Part shown: piece by piece, positions 45,432-56,860 of the stretch | Numbering within the stretch: position 1 is the stretch's first letter | Layout of the letters: every line of letters starts with the position of its first letter | From: Cinnamomum chago | Taxonomy: Eukaryota > Streptophyta > Magnoliopsida > Laurales > Lauraceae | Direction: 5' to 3' | DNA: 64,000 nt | Assembly: GCA_038049695.1 (NCBI GenBank) | Contig: CP142452.1 | Location: 28,942,501-29,006,500 of the forward strand | Program-made: the position numbers and the translations under genes | Notes under the pieces: generated by a model | What the model saw: the letters and a program-made list of their open reading frames with translations, nothing else | What the model was told of the DNA's origin: nothing | Databases searched by the model: none

Positions 45432-45685
45432 TTAAAAAAAAAAAGAAGACCATCTAAAGGTCTGAAGGGCCAGGGACAAATTGAGAGCCCGGACACATGC
45501 GGGAAGACAGCCTGGAAAAGGAGGCCGCACGTGGGAAAAGAAAACTCACACAAGTAGGAAGGGGGCCCCGCATATAGTGTAGGAAGAGGTGGAATACCCA
45601 GGGTTCGAGCCCTGGGCAGCCAGGTGAGAACCGCCACTCCTTACCACTCAGGTAACGAGCCGTTCTCAACCATCTAAACGTCTTG
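45432..45685 (-). mobile_element. tRNA-derived SINE, about 250 bp
   Basis: The minus strand has an A box (TTACCTGAGTGG, 45644-45655) and a perfect B box (GGGCTCGAACCC, 45601-45612) at normal tRNA-like spacing. The tail ends in a T run (A run at 45435-45446 on the plus strand). The A-box block ACCTGAGTGGTAAGGAGTGG is shared with 16200-16425. ORFs across it are not genes. It lies about 1 kb past the SDHAF1 stop. Confidence 0.75.
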
Positions 45686-46105
45686 GTACCTCTAAAATCA
45701 CATAATGCCCTAAAATCAGCCAAAAATGGAATCCCAAAATGAACCTGCAGTTAAATAATTTGCATCAATATACTAAAAAATAATTAGGAGCTAAACTTGA
45801 AAAGGCCCTCGAGAAGCCGAACCAATTATCGATCATGTTGGAAGTTACACTCCCTGTTCAGTGAGAGCAAAAGCTGATTATGCCTTGCAATTCTGATGTT
45901 CAGTAAGTGCAAAAGCTGCTCAGTAAGTCCAAACTAGCAGGATAAAGCACTCAAGAAAACCCCCTTTAACCCATTAATGAAATTGAAAAATCTCATGCCT
46001 GAATCCTCCTCCATGCAAAATTGAAGGTTATTAGAGAAATCTTTATGTGGACCTCTTGTGGGCCCTTTTTTTATGTCCTTCATAACATCCTCTTCACAAA
46101 TTTAC
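45686..46105. other. No recognised gene
   Basis: Contains two nearby copies of a GTTCAGTRAG...GCAAAAGCTG phrase (45857-45915); otherwise nothing. Confidence 0.4.
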
Positions 46106-46109
46106 AATT

Positions 46110-46502
46110 TCGGGTTTAAATCTTGTAATCAAAGGGAGTCGGTGAAACTGTGAAGATAAGAATTTGATGAAGGGAGTAGAGGATCATGGTATTGAAAAAT
46201 GAACTGATTTTTAACGAAAGCAACATTTGGGAAGTCTGAATACAACGATTGGAAGGATAATGGCAAATAAAACCTTATTAATTTGGAGTAAAACCTTATT
46301 AATTTGGAGCATAGCAAAGAAAAGCATATTTAGCGAATTGAGCAGAGAATTTATTTCTGTCTAAAATAAAGTAAGATGAACAAAATAAAGACAACCAAAT
46401 GTATGAAGATGAATATAGCTAGGATGTCCACGCATTCTGAAATATGGAGATCGACTCGAAAAAGGAGAGTAGTCAATAATGAGATGAACTGTAGTAGAAA
46501 TT
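46110..46502 (-). pseudogene. Copia integrase C-terminal relic
   Basis: On the minus strand the reading (EAISTTVHLI, SPYFRMRGHPSYIHLHTFGC, then YAPN and a decayed SRNVVF-like segment) matches the late integrase region of Copia. It closely parallels the same region of the element at 28998-41170 (37800-38500), so it is probably the same family. A 22-bp stretch with AAACCTTATTAATTTGGAG is tandemly duplicated at about 46271-46310. The right side is cut by the LINE beginning at about 46503. Confidence 0.75.
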
Positions 46503-47752
46503 GCTTCGCACTTCTCTAGCGCTGGATAGGAATCAAAGAACAGCTTGGCAAAATTCTTTAAAGCGAGTTCGTAATCGCATAGCAGGGTGGAGAGGTCTTC
46601 TTTCGCCTGCTCACCAACGCATTCTAATCCAGTCGGTCACCTCTGCAATCCCTACTTATTGGCTTGGTCATCTGTCTATTCCAGGCCGTGTCATCAAGGA
46701 GATCAACCGAACCAATGCTGTTTTTCTTTGGTCCGGAACTGATTCCAAACAAGGCCTTCACCCGGTTGCCTGGGACAAAGTCTCCAGACCCATTCCTAAA
46801 GGAGGGCTGGGCATCCGTGATGTGGCCACTCACTCCAGCGCCCTGCTCTCTCATCTTGTCTGGAGGTTTATTACTGAACCCAACTCTTACTAGGGAACTA
46901 TATTGTCTCAGAAATATCTGAGATTCAATACTTTCAGGGACTGTAACAGGACTCCGAAAGACTCCTCTCTTTGAAGGAAAATGCTTTCCCTCGAACACCA
47001 TATATATGATTATCTTCATTGGTCTGCTGGAAACGGTACCCAAATTGATGTTTGGCGGGACCTTTGGATTCCTGATAACGAGTCCGCTGAGCCTCTTTCT
47101 CTAAGGATGCCTCCGAACGGTCCTCTTCATGTTCAAAACGTGTTCGACCTGATCATCTGTGATCAGAATAACCAGCCTCACTGGGACGAGCAACTCCTTG
47201 CTTAGTGGTGTATTAATGACCTGGTGGTGAAGATCTGCTCGATTCCGCTGGGAGGGGATGATGTCCCTTGTTGGAAGAATGAAAAGGCTGGCAAATGCTC
47301 AATCAAAGCTCTCTACAATCATCTAAGGCCCCTTCAAACTGGCCCAAACCTCCCTTGGCAGATCATTTGGTCCCTTCAGATCCCTTCGAAGCAGAAATTA
47401 TTTCTCTGGAAATGCCTTTAGGATCGTCTTCCAACTAGGGATCACCTTCACAGATTCCTTCCTAACATTAATCCCATCTATGTTCTCTGCCACCGAGACA
47501 GAGAAACACTCAACCACCTCCCATACACTTGTGAGGCCACTGCTACTCATCGCCAAATCATTAAAGTGCGACTTAAAGTTAATTTGCCCTCGGAGTCGAT
47601 CTATTCCTGGTTATGGATCCAACATCAAGCCACTTTACAGACTGTTACCTGGTACCGGTGGTATACTTGGAAGGCGAGAAGATCTTCAGGTCCGAACCAC
47701 TTCATCCCCCTTCCATTTTGAAGAAAATGCAGTAGGCCTTGCATGAATGGAA
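46503..47752 (+). pseudogene. LINE ORF2 C-terminal half (RT thumb and zf-RVT region)
   Basis: Reads NRIAGWRGLLSPAHQRILIQSV, VFLWSGT, GGLGIRDVATHSSALL, then GNGTQIDVWRDLWIPD, KAGKCSIKALYNHL, IPSKQKLFLWKCL, DRLPTRDHL and a degenerate CxLC...ETLNHL zinc-binding segment. This is the order in plant L1 ORF2 proteins downstream of the catalytic RT. Stops (46891-46893, near 47203 and 47419) and frameshifts break it. The RT catalytic motif is not included. Confidence 0.85.
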
Positions 47753-47757
47753 CATGT
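47753..47757. repeat. Young Copia target-site duplication, left
   Basis: CATGT, matching 54054-54058. Confidence 0.9.
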
Positions 47758-48218
47758 TGTTGGAAAAAATTCCATCATGTGGGGCCACACATGTAACTAT
47801 TTAATGTGTTATGCTATCTTTGGTTAAGCCTATATTAAAGTGATCTAATTAAGAATTAAAGTTCTGAAGCTTAAGGGTATAATTGTCATGGGATTAATGT
47901 GTAGATACCAGAATGTTATTTTTAATTTGATGAGGGGCCAAATTAGAAATATCAAACTTATGATATCTTATATATATCAAGGTTATGGTCCCCAATTCAT
48001 ATGGTGAATACCTATTCTCTCTGACATCCCTTCATCAGAAGAATCAAGAGGGTTTCTCTGGGTAGCCATACAGGATTGGAAGATCATCAACCTGCAAGCA
48101 ACTTCATTCAATGGATTCAGGTATGTTTTTCCGCTTTACCACTCTCAATGATTTGACATGGAGGATCTTGGTTTATCAGGGTTTCCTAAATCAAAGATCC
48201 AGATTATTATTTCTTACA
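47758..48218 (+). repeat. 5' LTR of young Copia
   Basis: TGTTGGAAAA...TTCTTACA, 461 bp, near-identical to 53593-54053. Confidence 0.96.
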
Positions 48219-48220
48219 AT

Positions 48221-48232
48221 TGGTATCAGAGC
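48221..48232 (+). promoter_or_regulatory. Primer binding site
   Basis: TGGTATCAGAGC, two bases after the 5' LTR, complementary to initiator Met tRNA as in most plant Copia elements. Confidence 0.92.
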
Positions 48233-49637
48233 ATCTCCATGTTAAGCCATTGGGAATCTAGTGTTTTATTTTTTCTAATTAAGATCTATGGACTGTGTTA
48301 TTGCCATTGATGATTTGGATTCAGTCATCTTCTGATGACATAGTTTTTTAATTTTCCCCTTTCTCGTCATGCGCTGGATTTTCCCCTTTAACTATATATA
48401 TTTTCAATCCTGAACTTTGATGGGAACGGTCCAAAAACACCATGGGCATGGATCACCCCCAAGCAATCCATCTCTGTTTCATCTGAAGGTGTGATTCCGA
48501 AAATCGAGAACGGCGTCACTCTCTTGCTATACAGACCGCATCCGCATGTAAGCATATAATCTCTGAAAATTCTTTTTGCTGATTTTTTAAACGACCCTCA
48601 TAATCAGCCCATGTTTGACATGGCCGTAGGTGCTCGTGTCCCAAGCCCGCCCCACCAGAAACATGTCATAGTCTGTTGGACTGGGTTTTAAAAAAAAAAA
48701 AATTTTTTTTTTTTGATCAGATAGACTTGTTATGATTTGATGGTTTCGTTTTTCATTCTTTTCAATTTAGTTCACATTCTTAATATGTAGTGATTGAGGA
48801 GAGTAAGCTGGATCACCAATCAGCCTATAGGATGTTGACACGTTGTCACAAAGAGGACATAATGCTATCGTCTTGCTAATGACGATGGTGTCGATTCATC
48901 ATGGTGTCGCAATCACTAGTGGGCCACACTTTACTTTTCCCTCATAAATAATTCTCTTTTTTAGTGGTCCTAATTGCATGTGCATAGTGGCACCATGAAT
49001 GATTACATGTGGGGGTCTCATGTTTTTTCGTTTGCTCACATGACAGAGTTCTCATAAAGTGATCACAGCCTTTATAAGAGTTCTTATAAAGTGATCTCGA
49101 CTTCTGTGTTATTGTACCCTTTTTTTTTTTTTTTTTGGTTCATGTTGTTTGTTGTTTTGTTTTAAGTTAATTAAAAAAAAAAATTATTTGTGGTGACATG
49201 TGAAGACATCTAATTGGTTTTCTTCCAACAACAATTCAAATATTTTATGGTATATCTTTTATGGTTAAATTACATAGTCCATTATTCTAAATGGGCTAAT
49301 TGAAACAAGATGTAACCAAAGTAACCTCTCTTGTGTAGATTGTTCATGAGGAATATAGGATGTTTGTGTGTGTGTAAATTCATGCGGGTCTTAGTCGGCC
49401 CAAAGGAAGGTTAATACTTGGCCGAATTGCATACACACCTATAGTGGTAAACGTGTGACGATTATAAGGTTTTTACATGTAAATAATAAGTCGATCCAAA
49501 GATAGATTTATTATTTGATATGAATTATTGTCAGTGTTTGATCACTACAACAATATGACCATTTACAATTAATATTACTGTCCAAAGACTTGATACTAAT
49601 GTTGTGCTAGGTATCTTGACATGAGATTTACCATTAT
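48233..49637 (+). other. Long untranslated leader of young Copia
   Basis: 1.4 kb without a coding sequence. It has A/T tracts (48689-48715, 49119-49136). A strong splice-acceptor-like TTCTCTTTACAG ends at about 49709, just before the recognisable gag, and could mean a spliced leader or lost start. Confidence 0.6.
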
Positions 49638-52600
49638 TTGAATTTGTTACTTTTGTATTTGGTTAATAATACGAGCATATTTGTCTGTTTGTTTTTTGTT
49701 CTCTTTACAGCTAGTGTTTCTACTATATCTGCTAATATCAATTCTATACCTGTACTTAATGGGACCAACTTTAAGGATTGGAAAGAGAACACAGAAATTG
49801 TTCTCGGCTGCATGGATCTAGACCTTGCACTACGGATTGAGCAACCCGCTTCTCTTACGGATGCAAGTTCTCCTGATGATAAGAAGAACTTTGAGAAGTG
49901 GGATCGCTCAAATAGCATGAGTCTTGCTTTGGTCTGTTCTGAGGTAAATTTAGCTTCACTACCTAGAAACACGTGGTGGTTGGATTCTGGTGCTACTACT
50001 CACATCAGTGTTTCTATGCAAGGTTGCCTGAGCTACCGAAAGCCAAGTGATGTTGAAAGACACATCTTTGTGGGCGATGGAAAATCGGTAGAAGTAGAGG
50101 CAATAGGGCATTTTAGGTTGTTATTAAAAATCGGTTATTATTTGGATTTATTAGATACTTTTGTTGTACCGTCTTTTCGACGGAATTTGGTTTCAGTTTC
50201 TTTATTGAACAAGTTAGGTTATTTTTGTTCATTTGGAGACAATCAATTCAGTTTATCTATAAATTCAAATGTTGTTGGCACTGGTTCTCTATATGTATAT
50301 GGCAACTTATATTTGCTTGATACAATTGTTTCTTATAATGAATCATTGCATGTGGAATCACGAGGTACTAAACGCAAACGTAGTAAAGAAAATTCGGCTA
50401 CATTATGGCACAAACGCCTAGGTCACATCTCTAAGTCCAGAGTTGAGCGACTTGTGTCTGATGGCATTTTAGATTCCCTTGACTTTAAGGACTTTGATGT
50501 TTGTATTGCTTGCATCAAGGGAAAACAGACCAAAACGAAGAAATTAGGTGCCAATAGAACTACAGACGTCTTAGAATTGATACACACAGATATCTGTGGA
50601 CCATTCCCTACGGCTTCCTGGAATGGTCAACAGTATTTCATATCATTCATAGACGATTACTCTCGCTATGGGTACCTATTTCTCATTCATGAGAAATCAC
50701 AGTCTTTGGACGTGTTCAAAACTTTTAAAGCTGAAGTTGAGAACCAACTCAACAAAAGAATAAAGAGTGTCAGGTCTGACCGTGGTGGTGAATACTACGG
50801 CAGATATGATGGTTCAGGTGAACAACGTCCAGGGCCGTTTGCTAAATTCCTAGAGGAATTTGGAATCGTCCCACAGTACACCATGCCAGGGTCACCTAGC
50901 ATGAATGGTGTATCTGAAAGGCGAAACCGGACTCTTAAGGATATGGTAAGGAGTATGATTAGTCATTCCACTTTACTAGAGTCACTCTGGGGAGAAGCAC
51001 TCAAAACAGCAGCTTATATTCTCAATAGAGTGCCAACTAAAGCAGCTGCAAAAACACCTTATGAGCTTTGGACAGGCAGAAAACCTAGTCTAAAACATTT
51101 TCACATTTGGGGATGTCCAGCTGAGGCAAGGCCTTACAGGCCACATGAAAAGAAATTGGACTCCAAAACTGTAAGCAGCTATTTCATTAGCTACTCTAAA
51201 CGATCCAGGGGCTATAAGTTTTATAATCCCACACTTAGGTCAATTTTTGAGACGGGAACTGCAACATTTTTTGAGGATGTTGAGTTTGGGGGGAGAAATA
51301 AGGTTAGAGACATAGTCTTTGAGGAAGAATCGGTTACGATTCCCACTATTGCTTTTGACAATGTACAGGTTTCTATTCCTGTCATTGATCAAGAAGCGAA
51401 TCTGGATCCTCAACAAGATAATGTTGATCAACCCCCCATTCAAGATGAGGAACAAACTCAACAACCTCAAGAACCAGTGCCTTTAAGGCGGTCCACTAGA
51501 GAAAGGAGAAATGCTATTCCGGACGATTTTTACGTATTTCTCCAAGAACATGAGGAAGAAATTGGAATGGTGGAAAATGATCCAATCAACTTCCATCAAG
51601 CCATGCAGAGTTCTAACTCTCAAAAGTGGATTGATGCCATGAATGAGGAGTATAAGTCTATGCAAGACAATAAGGTTTGGGAACTTGTCCCATTACCAGA
51701 AGGTGCGAAGCCCATTGGTTGCAAATGGATTTTTAAAACCAAAAGGGATTCAAATGGTAATGTGGAGAGGTATAAGGCTCGTCTTGTAGCTAAAGGCTTT
51801 ACCCAAAAGGAAAGGATTGACTTTAAAGAGACTTTCTCTCCGGTTTCATCGAAAGACTCTTTTAGGACAATCATGGCACTAGTTGCACATTTTGATCTTG
51901 AGCTTCGTCAAATGGATGTCAAAACAACATTTCTCAATGGTGACATTGACGAAACAATTTATATGGTGCAGCCAGAAAACTTTGAGTCAGAAGACCCAAA
52001 GAATATGGTTTGTAAATTGACAAAATCCATCTATGGACTCAAGCAAGCTTCTCGTCAGTGGTATCACAAGTTTCATCAAGTGATTATCTCGTTTGGTTTT
52101 GAGACAAACGCTGTTGATAATTGTGTGTATCACAAATTCAGTGGGAGTAAGCACATATTCTTGGTTTTGTATGTCGATGACATATTGCTTGCCACAAATG
52201 ATATAGGCTTGTTGCATGAAACCAAGAGATTTCTATCAAAGAATTTTGAGATGAAAGATCTTGGTGACGCCACTTTTGTATTAGGTATCCTGATACAACG
52301 AGATCGCTCTCGGGGTATTCTTGGATTATCACAAAGAAGCTATATTGATAAAGTGTTCAAAAGGTTTGGCATGCAAAACAGCAAACCAAGTGACACCCCT
52401 GTTTCTAAGGGAGACAAGTTCAGTCTCAATCAATGCCCTAGAAATAACCTTGAAGTTAAGGAAATGCAGAAGATTCCTTATGCATCAGCTGTAGGGAGTC
52501 TAATGTATGCTATGGTGTGTACGCGTCCGGATATTGCGTACATTGTTGGTATGTTAGGCAGATATTTAAGTAATCCAGGGATGGATCATTGGAAAGCAGC

Positions 52601-53162
52601 CAAGCGGGTTATGAGGTATTTACAGAGAACAAAAGATCATATGCTCACATATAGGAGATCGGATCAGTTGGAGATCATAGGGTATTCCGACTCTGATTAT
52701 GCTGGATGCCAAGACAGTCTGAAATCCACATCAGGCTACATCTACCTGTTAGCTGGTGGAGCTATTTCTTGAAGGAGTGCCAAACAGACACTCGTGACTG
52801 ATTCCACCATGGCAGCAGAGTTTGTAGCATGCTACGAGGCATCCAACCATGGAATATGGCTGCGAAATTTTGTCACTGGGCTGTGAATTCTGGAGGGTAT
52901 TGAAAGACCACTCAAACTATATTGTGACAATAAATCAGCAGTGCTATATTCCAACAACAACAGGAGCTCAATTAAGTCAAAGCATATTGCCATTAAGTTC
53001 CTAGTTGTGAAGGAAAGAATACAGGATGGACAGATATCCATAGAGCATATTGGGACAAACTCCATGATAGCGGATCCGCTTACAAAGGGATTACCACCCA
53101 AGGTCTTTCATGAGCACACTGCTCATATGGGTGTTATTTTGTGTGAGGATATCACATTCTAG
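49638..53162 (+). pseudogene. Copia polyprotein, gag truncated, two TGA stops in RNase H
   Basis: The long frame starts without an ATG. Gag homology begins near 49720 ([18 protein letters not shown]) but runs only about 70 residues before the protease ([13 protein letters not shown], Asp-116 of this frame), so the C-terminal gag and its CCHC knuckle are gone, in frame. GAG-pre-integrase follows ([10 protein letters not shown]), then the integrase with Asp-318, Asp-381 and Glu-427 as the likely DDE triad. RT has [11 protein letters not shown] and the catalytic YVDD at residues 845-848 (52170-52181). RNase H carries [11 protein letters not shown] and IADPLTKGLP. TGA at 52770-52772 replaces the Trp of the usual GAISW, and a second TGA lies at 52884-52886; the same frame then runs to TAG at 53160-53162. 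Apart from these it is well preserved. Confidence 0.94.
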
Positions 53163-53581
53163 TGGGAGTTTGTATGATTTTATATTTTGTTGCTTTATGT
53201 TTGATTTTGAACACACTTATGCATTTATGTATTTGGATATTATTCTGATCAGAAATACAGTATTCGGTTCATTTCATTCTGTTACATTGTGTTAAATATT
53301 GATCTCACTAAGGAATACAGTAGGACCAGTTGGAAATAGACATGTATAGATCACATTGCATGTATTTTCCATGCTACACATCCATGATTGATCTATGTCA
53401 TTTGGTTATGTTGGTGTACGTGACCATTGATGGGTTTAGTCATGTTGAAAGTGACGAAGACCGCTTTGATCCTATACCGGCATAATCAATGGACCAGATT
53501 GTTCGGATATATCCTAAGTTATGATAGCAAACTTTTGGAGCTCATACAGTCATACACATTTGTTAAGTTACACATATGGCC

Positions 53582-53592
53582 CAGTGGGAGAT
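53582..53592 (+). promoter_or_regulatory. Polypurine tract of young Copia
   Basis: CAGTGGGAGAT immediately before the 3' LTR, the common plant Copia form (AGTGGGAGA). Confidence 0.85.
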
Positions 53593-54053
53593 TGTTGGAA
53601 AAAATTCCATCATGTGGGGCCACACATGTAACTATTTAATGTGTTATGCTATCTTTGGTTAAGCCTATATTAAAGTGATCTAATTAAGAATTAAAGTTCT
53701 GAGGCTTAAGGGTATAATTGTCATGGGATTAATGTGTAGATACCAGAATGTTATTTCTAATTTGATGAGGGGCCAAATTAGAAATATCAAACTTATGATA
53801 TCTTATATATATCAAGGTTATGGTCCCCAATTCATATGGTGAATACCTATTCTCTCTGACATCCCTTCATCAGAAGAATCAAGAGGGTTTCTCTGGGTAG
53901 CCATACAAGATTGGAAGATCATCAACCTGCAAGCAACTTCATTCAATGGATTCAGGTATGTTTTTCCGCTTTACCACTCTCAATGATTTGACATGGAGGA
54001 TCTTGGTTTATCAGGGTTTCCTAAATCAAAGATCCAGATTATTATTTCTTACA
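53593..54053 (+). repeat. 3' LTR of young Copia
   Basis: 461 bp, near-identical to 47758-48218, followed by the CATGT duplication. Confidence 0.96.
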
Positions 54054-54058
54054 CATGT
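54054..54058. repeat. Young Copia target-site duplication, right
   Basis: CATGT, matching 47753-47757. Confidence 0.9.
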
Positions 54059-54560
54059 CGCTCATGGTTTTACAGGTTCAGAACAACAAAAACTTGCCCC
54101 CGGAACACTAGTCGCCTCCCCCTCAGGACGTCCATGAACTCAACATTGACGGGTCCTTTAACCATGCTAATGGCTCTGCTGGCTTTGGGGGGATCCTCCG
54201 CAACCACCATGGTAACCTCATCCAGGCCTTCGCTTTGGCTACTATCGCTAACTCCCCCTTGGAGGCCGAACTCAAAGCTTTACTCATAGGATTCCAACTT
54301 TGTGATGAAAAGGGTATATCCAATGTCCTGATCGAAGGGGACCCCTTCATTATTTGGAATTCCTTAAATTCTCATGAAGGATTTCCTTGGAACCTTATGG
54401 AAATCTGGAGAAAAATTAAGCTCACTCTCACCAAATTGCCTAGGTGGAAGGCAACTTTAATTCGTCGATCAGCAAACATGGTGGCAGACAGTCTTTCTAA
54501 GCTGGCGCCGCCAATGGAAATGATTTTTATACTTCCTTACCAATTCACATATGGTTTGTG
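54059..54560 (+). pseudogene. LINE C-terminal RNase H domain
   Basis: Reads VHELNIDGSFN (first Asp), then GSAGFGGILRNHHGN, SPLEAELKALLIGFQL (Glu), VLIEGDPFIIW (Asp) and ANMVADSLSKLA (last Asp). This is the plant-type RNase H found at the C-terminus of some L1 elements, with all four acidic positions kept. It continues the LINE of 46503-47757 across the Copia insertion. Confidence 0.85.
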
Positions 54561-55485
54561 AGTGCCTAAATATTACGGACTTTAGATTAGGTGAGTGTGA
54601 AACTCGTGATTTGTTGTTTAAACTTCTTTGGGGAAGATGGATCGCCTTAGGACCTAAACGGAAAGGAGAAATAGAGATCAGAGACCCTGCCTGCCGTCAG
54701 CCGAAAGCTCTTCGACGCCTGAGTTAGTGCTATCACTGAACAAAAGATGGAGAAGAGAGGCAAGTATCTCTTTTTCATAGCGTTCTGTGACGCGTTCTGC
54801 AATATGTAATAATGGCGTGTTATTGCGTACCTTACAAGGGATTGGTATCCCTCTATAAGTAGAGATTTCACCTGGCGCACCCTTAGTGGAGGTAGGTGGA
54901 GATACTGTTCGATCGAATCAAGAGATGACCTCTGGTATCAATGTGGATGTGATTGATCAAGACGACATCTGACTATTATCCGGTGCCTGTCTTGTCTGTT
55001 AGCACGTTCTGTAACGTAGCCGTAACTTTGTGGAAGTACAATCATGGCCTAGTACTTATCTCTGTGGACGGACCGAGCTGAAGATGATACTGAGGCCAGA
55101 TTCGGATGCATCCTAACACTATTGCCGAGGTGGCTTACACCGAGGCTGAGATGAACCCAGTCGATACTCTTACCAAGATGAGTCAAGCTTGGCGCAAGCT
55201 GGCATTGTATGCCGAGCTGAGAAGAGATGTCTAGCTCGTACTATTTACCGAATTAGATAAAACTTAGTACTCTGGCCGAACTTAGATACTGAGATCGAGA
55301 TGAGCTGAGCTAGTTTTGCTACTAAAACTAGCGTAATCCTACTCTTAGGAAAACACTCCACACAATTGCCCCCCAACTTGCAACCTCTTGGAGTTTTCTA
55401 ACATTTTGAGCTCGGGAGCTAAGTATCGTGTATGAGAGATCTGAGGTATCAATTTGAATTTCATCTCAACGTTGGCTGATGACAT
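54561..55485. other. No recognised gene; probably LTR-type or promoter sequence
   Basis: No domain-bearing ORF. Base composition is more even than in the flanking AT-rich DNA, suggesting it belongs with the putative transposon downstream. Confidence 0.35.
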
Positions 55486-55489
55486 CTGA

Positions 55490-55655
55490 TCTTTATCATG
55501 AAGGCTGTTTGCCTTTTCGAGACAATAAATAGCACGTCGGTGACGCTTCGTCTGTCCGAGGTGATAAATGTTAGGTTGGTGACGATTCATCAACCCAAAG
55601 GAATAAATAGTACGTTGATGTTTTGCCTTCCCAAAGCAATAAATATAGCGTCTGA
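55490..55655. repeat. Degenerate tandem repeat, about 38-bp unit, four copies
   Basis: Each unit has a GCCTTTCGAGG-like part, then AATAAATAG and a (T/C)ACGT(T/C)GGTGACG-like part. Divergence is high, so it is old. It lies 110-270 bases upstream of a TATA box (55764), in a promoter-like position. Confidence 0.65.
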
Positions 55656-55763
55656 ATCTTTGTATGAGATGAACTGGCATGCCACATGTCTCCATCTGGT
55701 TGGCCGTTCAGCGAAATTGAAGCGACGCGTGCCTTTAGGAATTTGAACGGGCGCCATTCCGTC

Positions 55764-55770
55764 TATAAAT
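55764..55770 (+). promoter_or_regulatory. TATA box ahead of the putative transposon gene
   Basis: TATAAAT in the context GTCTATAAATAGGGCC, a strong plant TATA box, with CTTCACTTTGGCATTTCATC about 30 bases on as a plausible start region. Confidence 0.6.
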
Positions 55771-56030
55771 AGGGCCTTTTTTCCTTCGTCTCTTCACTTT
55801 GGCATTTCATCAGAGAAAGCTTTGCTGCAAGAGAGGAGAATACCTTGCTGGAGCGCTACTGGAAATTTGATTTAGTGAATCGGAGTCCGGAGTTTACCTC
55901 TTCCTGTGAGTTTTCCTCCCTGTCCCTGTCTTTTGCGCACCGCCTTTTTTGTTTAGGGGTTCTGCTTTAGGGTTTCTATCTCCCCTTTTTCCGATATTGC
56001 CATCTGTAGAAGAATGAGATCTTATAGGAG

Positions 56031-56860
56031 TTGGGCGGAGACCCTATGGCCGGTTTCAGGGAGATGTATGGGATCCCAGAGGACGTCCCAACAAAACTGG
56101 ATAACTCGAAGGACCTCTTCGAGGGTCAATCCTTCCGGGATGGCTGGATGCCGTGTCTGTTAGTTTCAATAATAGAGGGAGGGGTTAGGTTTCCCGTCCA
56201 CCCTCTACTTAGGGCCTGCTTGGCGACATGGCACCTCGGCCCATGCCAGCTGATGCCCAATGACTTCAAGGTCATAATGGGCGTTGCCGAGCTCAATAAG
56301 ATATTGGGCATAAATCTCGGTGTCCATGACATCGAGGATGTATATGACCTGTGCAAGACCGCCGGAGACGGTCATAGTTACTATCTCCGGGGGAAGCCAA
56401 AGATGGAGCCCTTCGTCCACGATCTGGAGGACTCAAACAAACATGCCGGGGACGATTGTCTGCTCGTCTTTGGCTATTGGGAGTTCGGCAAGGACGAGAT
56501 CGAGGCGGAGAAATTATATAGGATTTCTCGACACTTCGGGGTTCCTCCAAGTAATTACCGAACTCAGAGTGTTCTCGTTTTTTTTCCTTCAGTTGTCTCG
56601 CCGAGCTAATGTTATCTTTTGTCGTGCAGAGATCAGCCACAGGAAGCTGGGAGCAGAGCGCGCCAGCTGGAAGTGGAACGACAGCTAGCTGAAACTTGTT
56701 CGCTAGTATCAAGGCCACAATGGGCGAGCTGCCTGGTCCCTGCTCGGATACGAGCCGAGGTACCACACTTACATCAAGAGGAAGGAGCTCACACCGCTAG
56801 CTCTGAGGCTGTAGATTTGGCCCAGTTTGTTGAGAGCTATTTGTCTCTTTCCAACCTGTA
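56031..56860 (+). pseudogene. Putative gypsy-type transposon protein (PF04195-like), broken
   Basis: The first frame, 192 aa from about 56031 (first ATG of the transposon-like part at 56047), contains VSIIEGGVRFPVHPLLRACLATWHL, PNDFKVIMGV and a YDLCKTAGDGHSYYLRGK segment. That pattern matches the plant 'putative gypsy type transposon' domain (PF04195), found in non-autonomous Gypsy-related elements; its biochemical role is unknown. A possible intron joins CCTCCAA|GTAATTACC (near 56551) to TCGTGCAG|AGATCAGCC (near 56629), but the downstream frames soon stop. A further piece (56619-56861) is in another frame. No integrase or RT accompanies it. Identification rests on pattern resemblance. Confidence 0.6.

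Larger units (their letters stand above)
47758..54053 (+). mobile_element. Young Copia LTR retrotransposon, 6296 bp, gag-defective
   Basis: LTRs 47758-48218 and 53593-54053 are both 461 bp and differ at only three sites by my count (AAG/AGG, TTTTT/TTTCT and CAGG/CAAG contexts). There is a primer binding site at 48221-48232, a polypurine tract at 53582-53592 and a CATGT duplication on each side. A 1.4-kb leader precedes the polyprotein. The element is structurally complete but its gag is mostly missing and two TGA stops interrupt RNase H, so it would depend on a related copy. Confidence 0.96.
46503..54560 (+). mobile_element. 5'-truncated L1-type LINE with RNase H, split by a young Copia
   Basis: The left part (46503-47757) is the LINE ORF2 region after RT, and the right part (54059-54560) its RNase H. 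The Copia at 47758-54053 sits between, with CATGT duplicated. Joining across the gap keeps one translation frame. The 5' end is truncated into Copia integrase sequence. No clear poly-A tail or target duplication was found at the 3' end. Confidence 0.8.

Noticed and set aside
45432..45685. tRNA gene
   Set aside because: A and B boxes are present but the cloverleaf is not closed; tail and family copy show it is a SINE. The same applies at 16200-16425 and 13790-13843.
56126..56766. Antisense ORFs of 71-157 aa
   Set aside because: Shadows of the plus-strand transposon-like frame; no recognisable domain.
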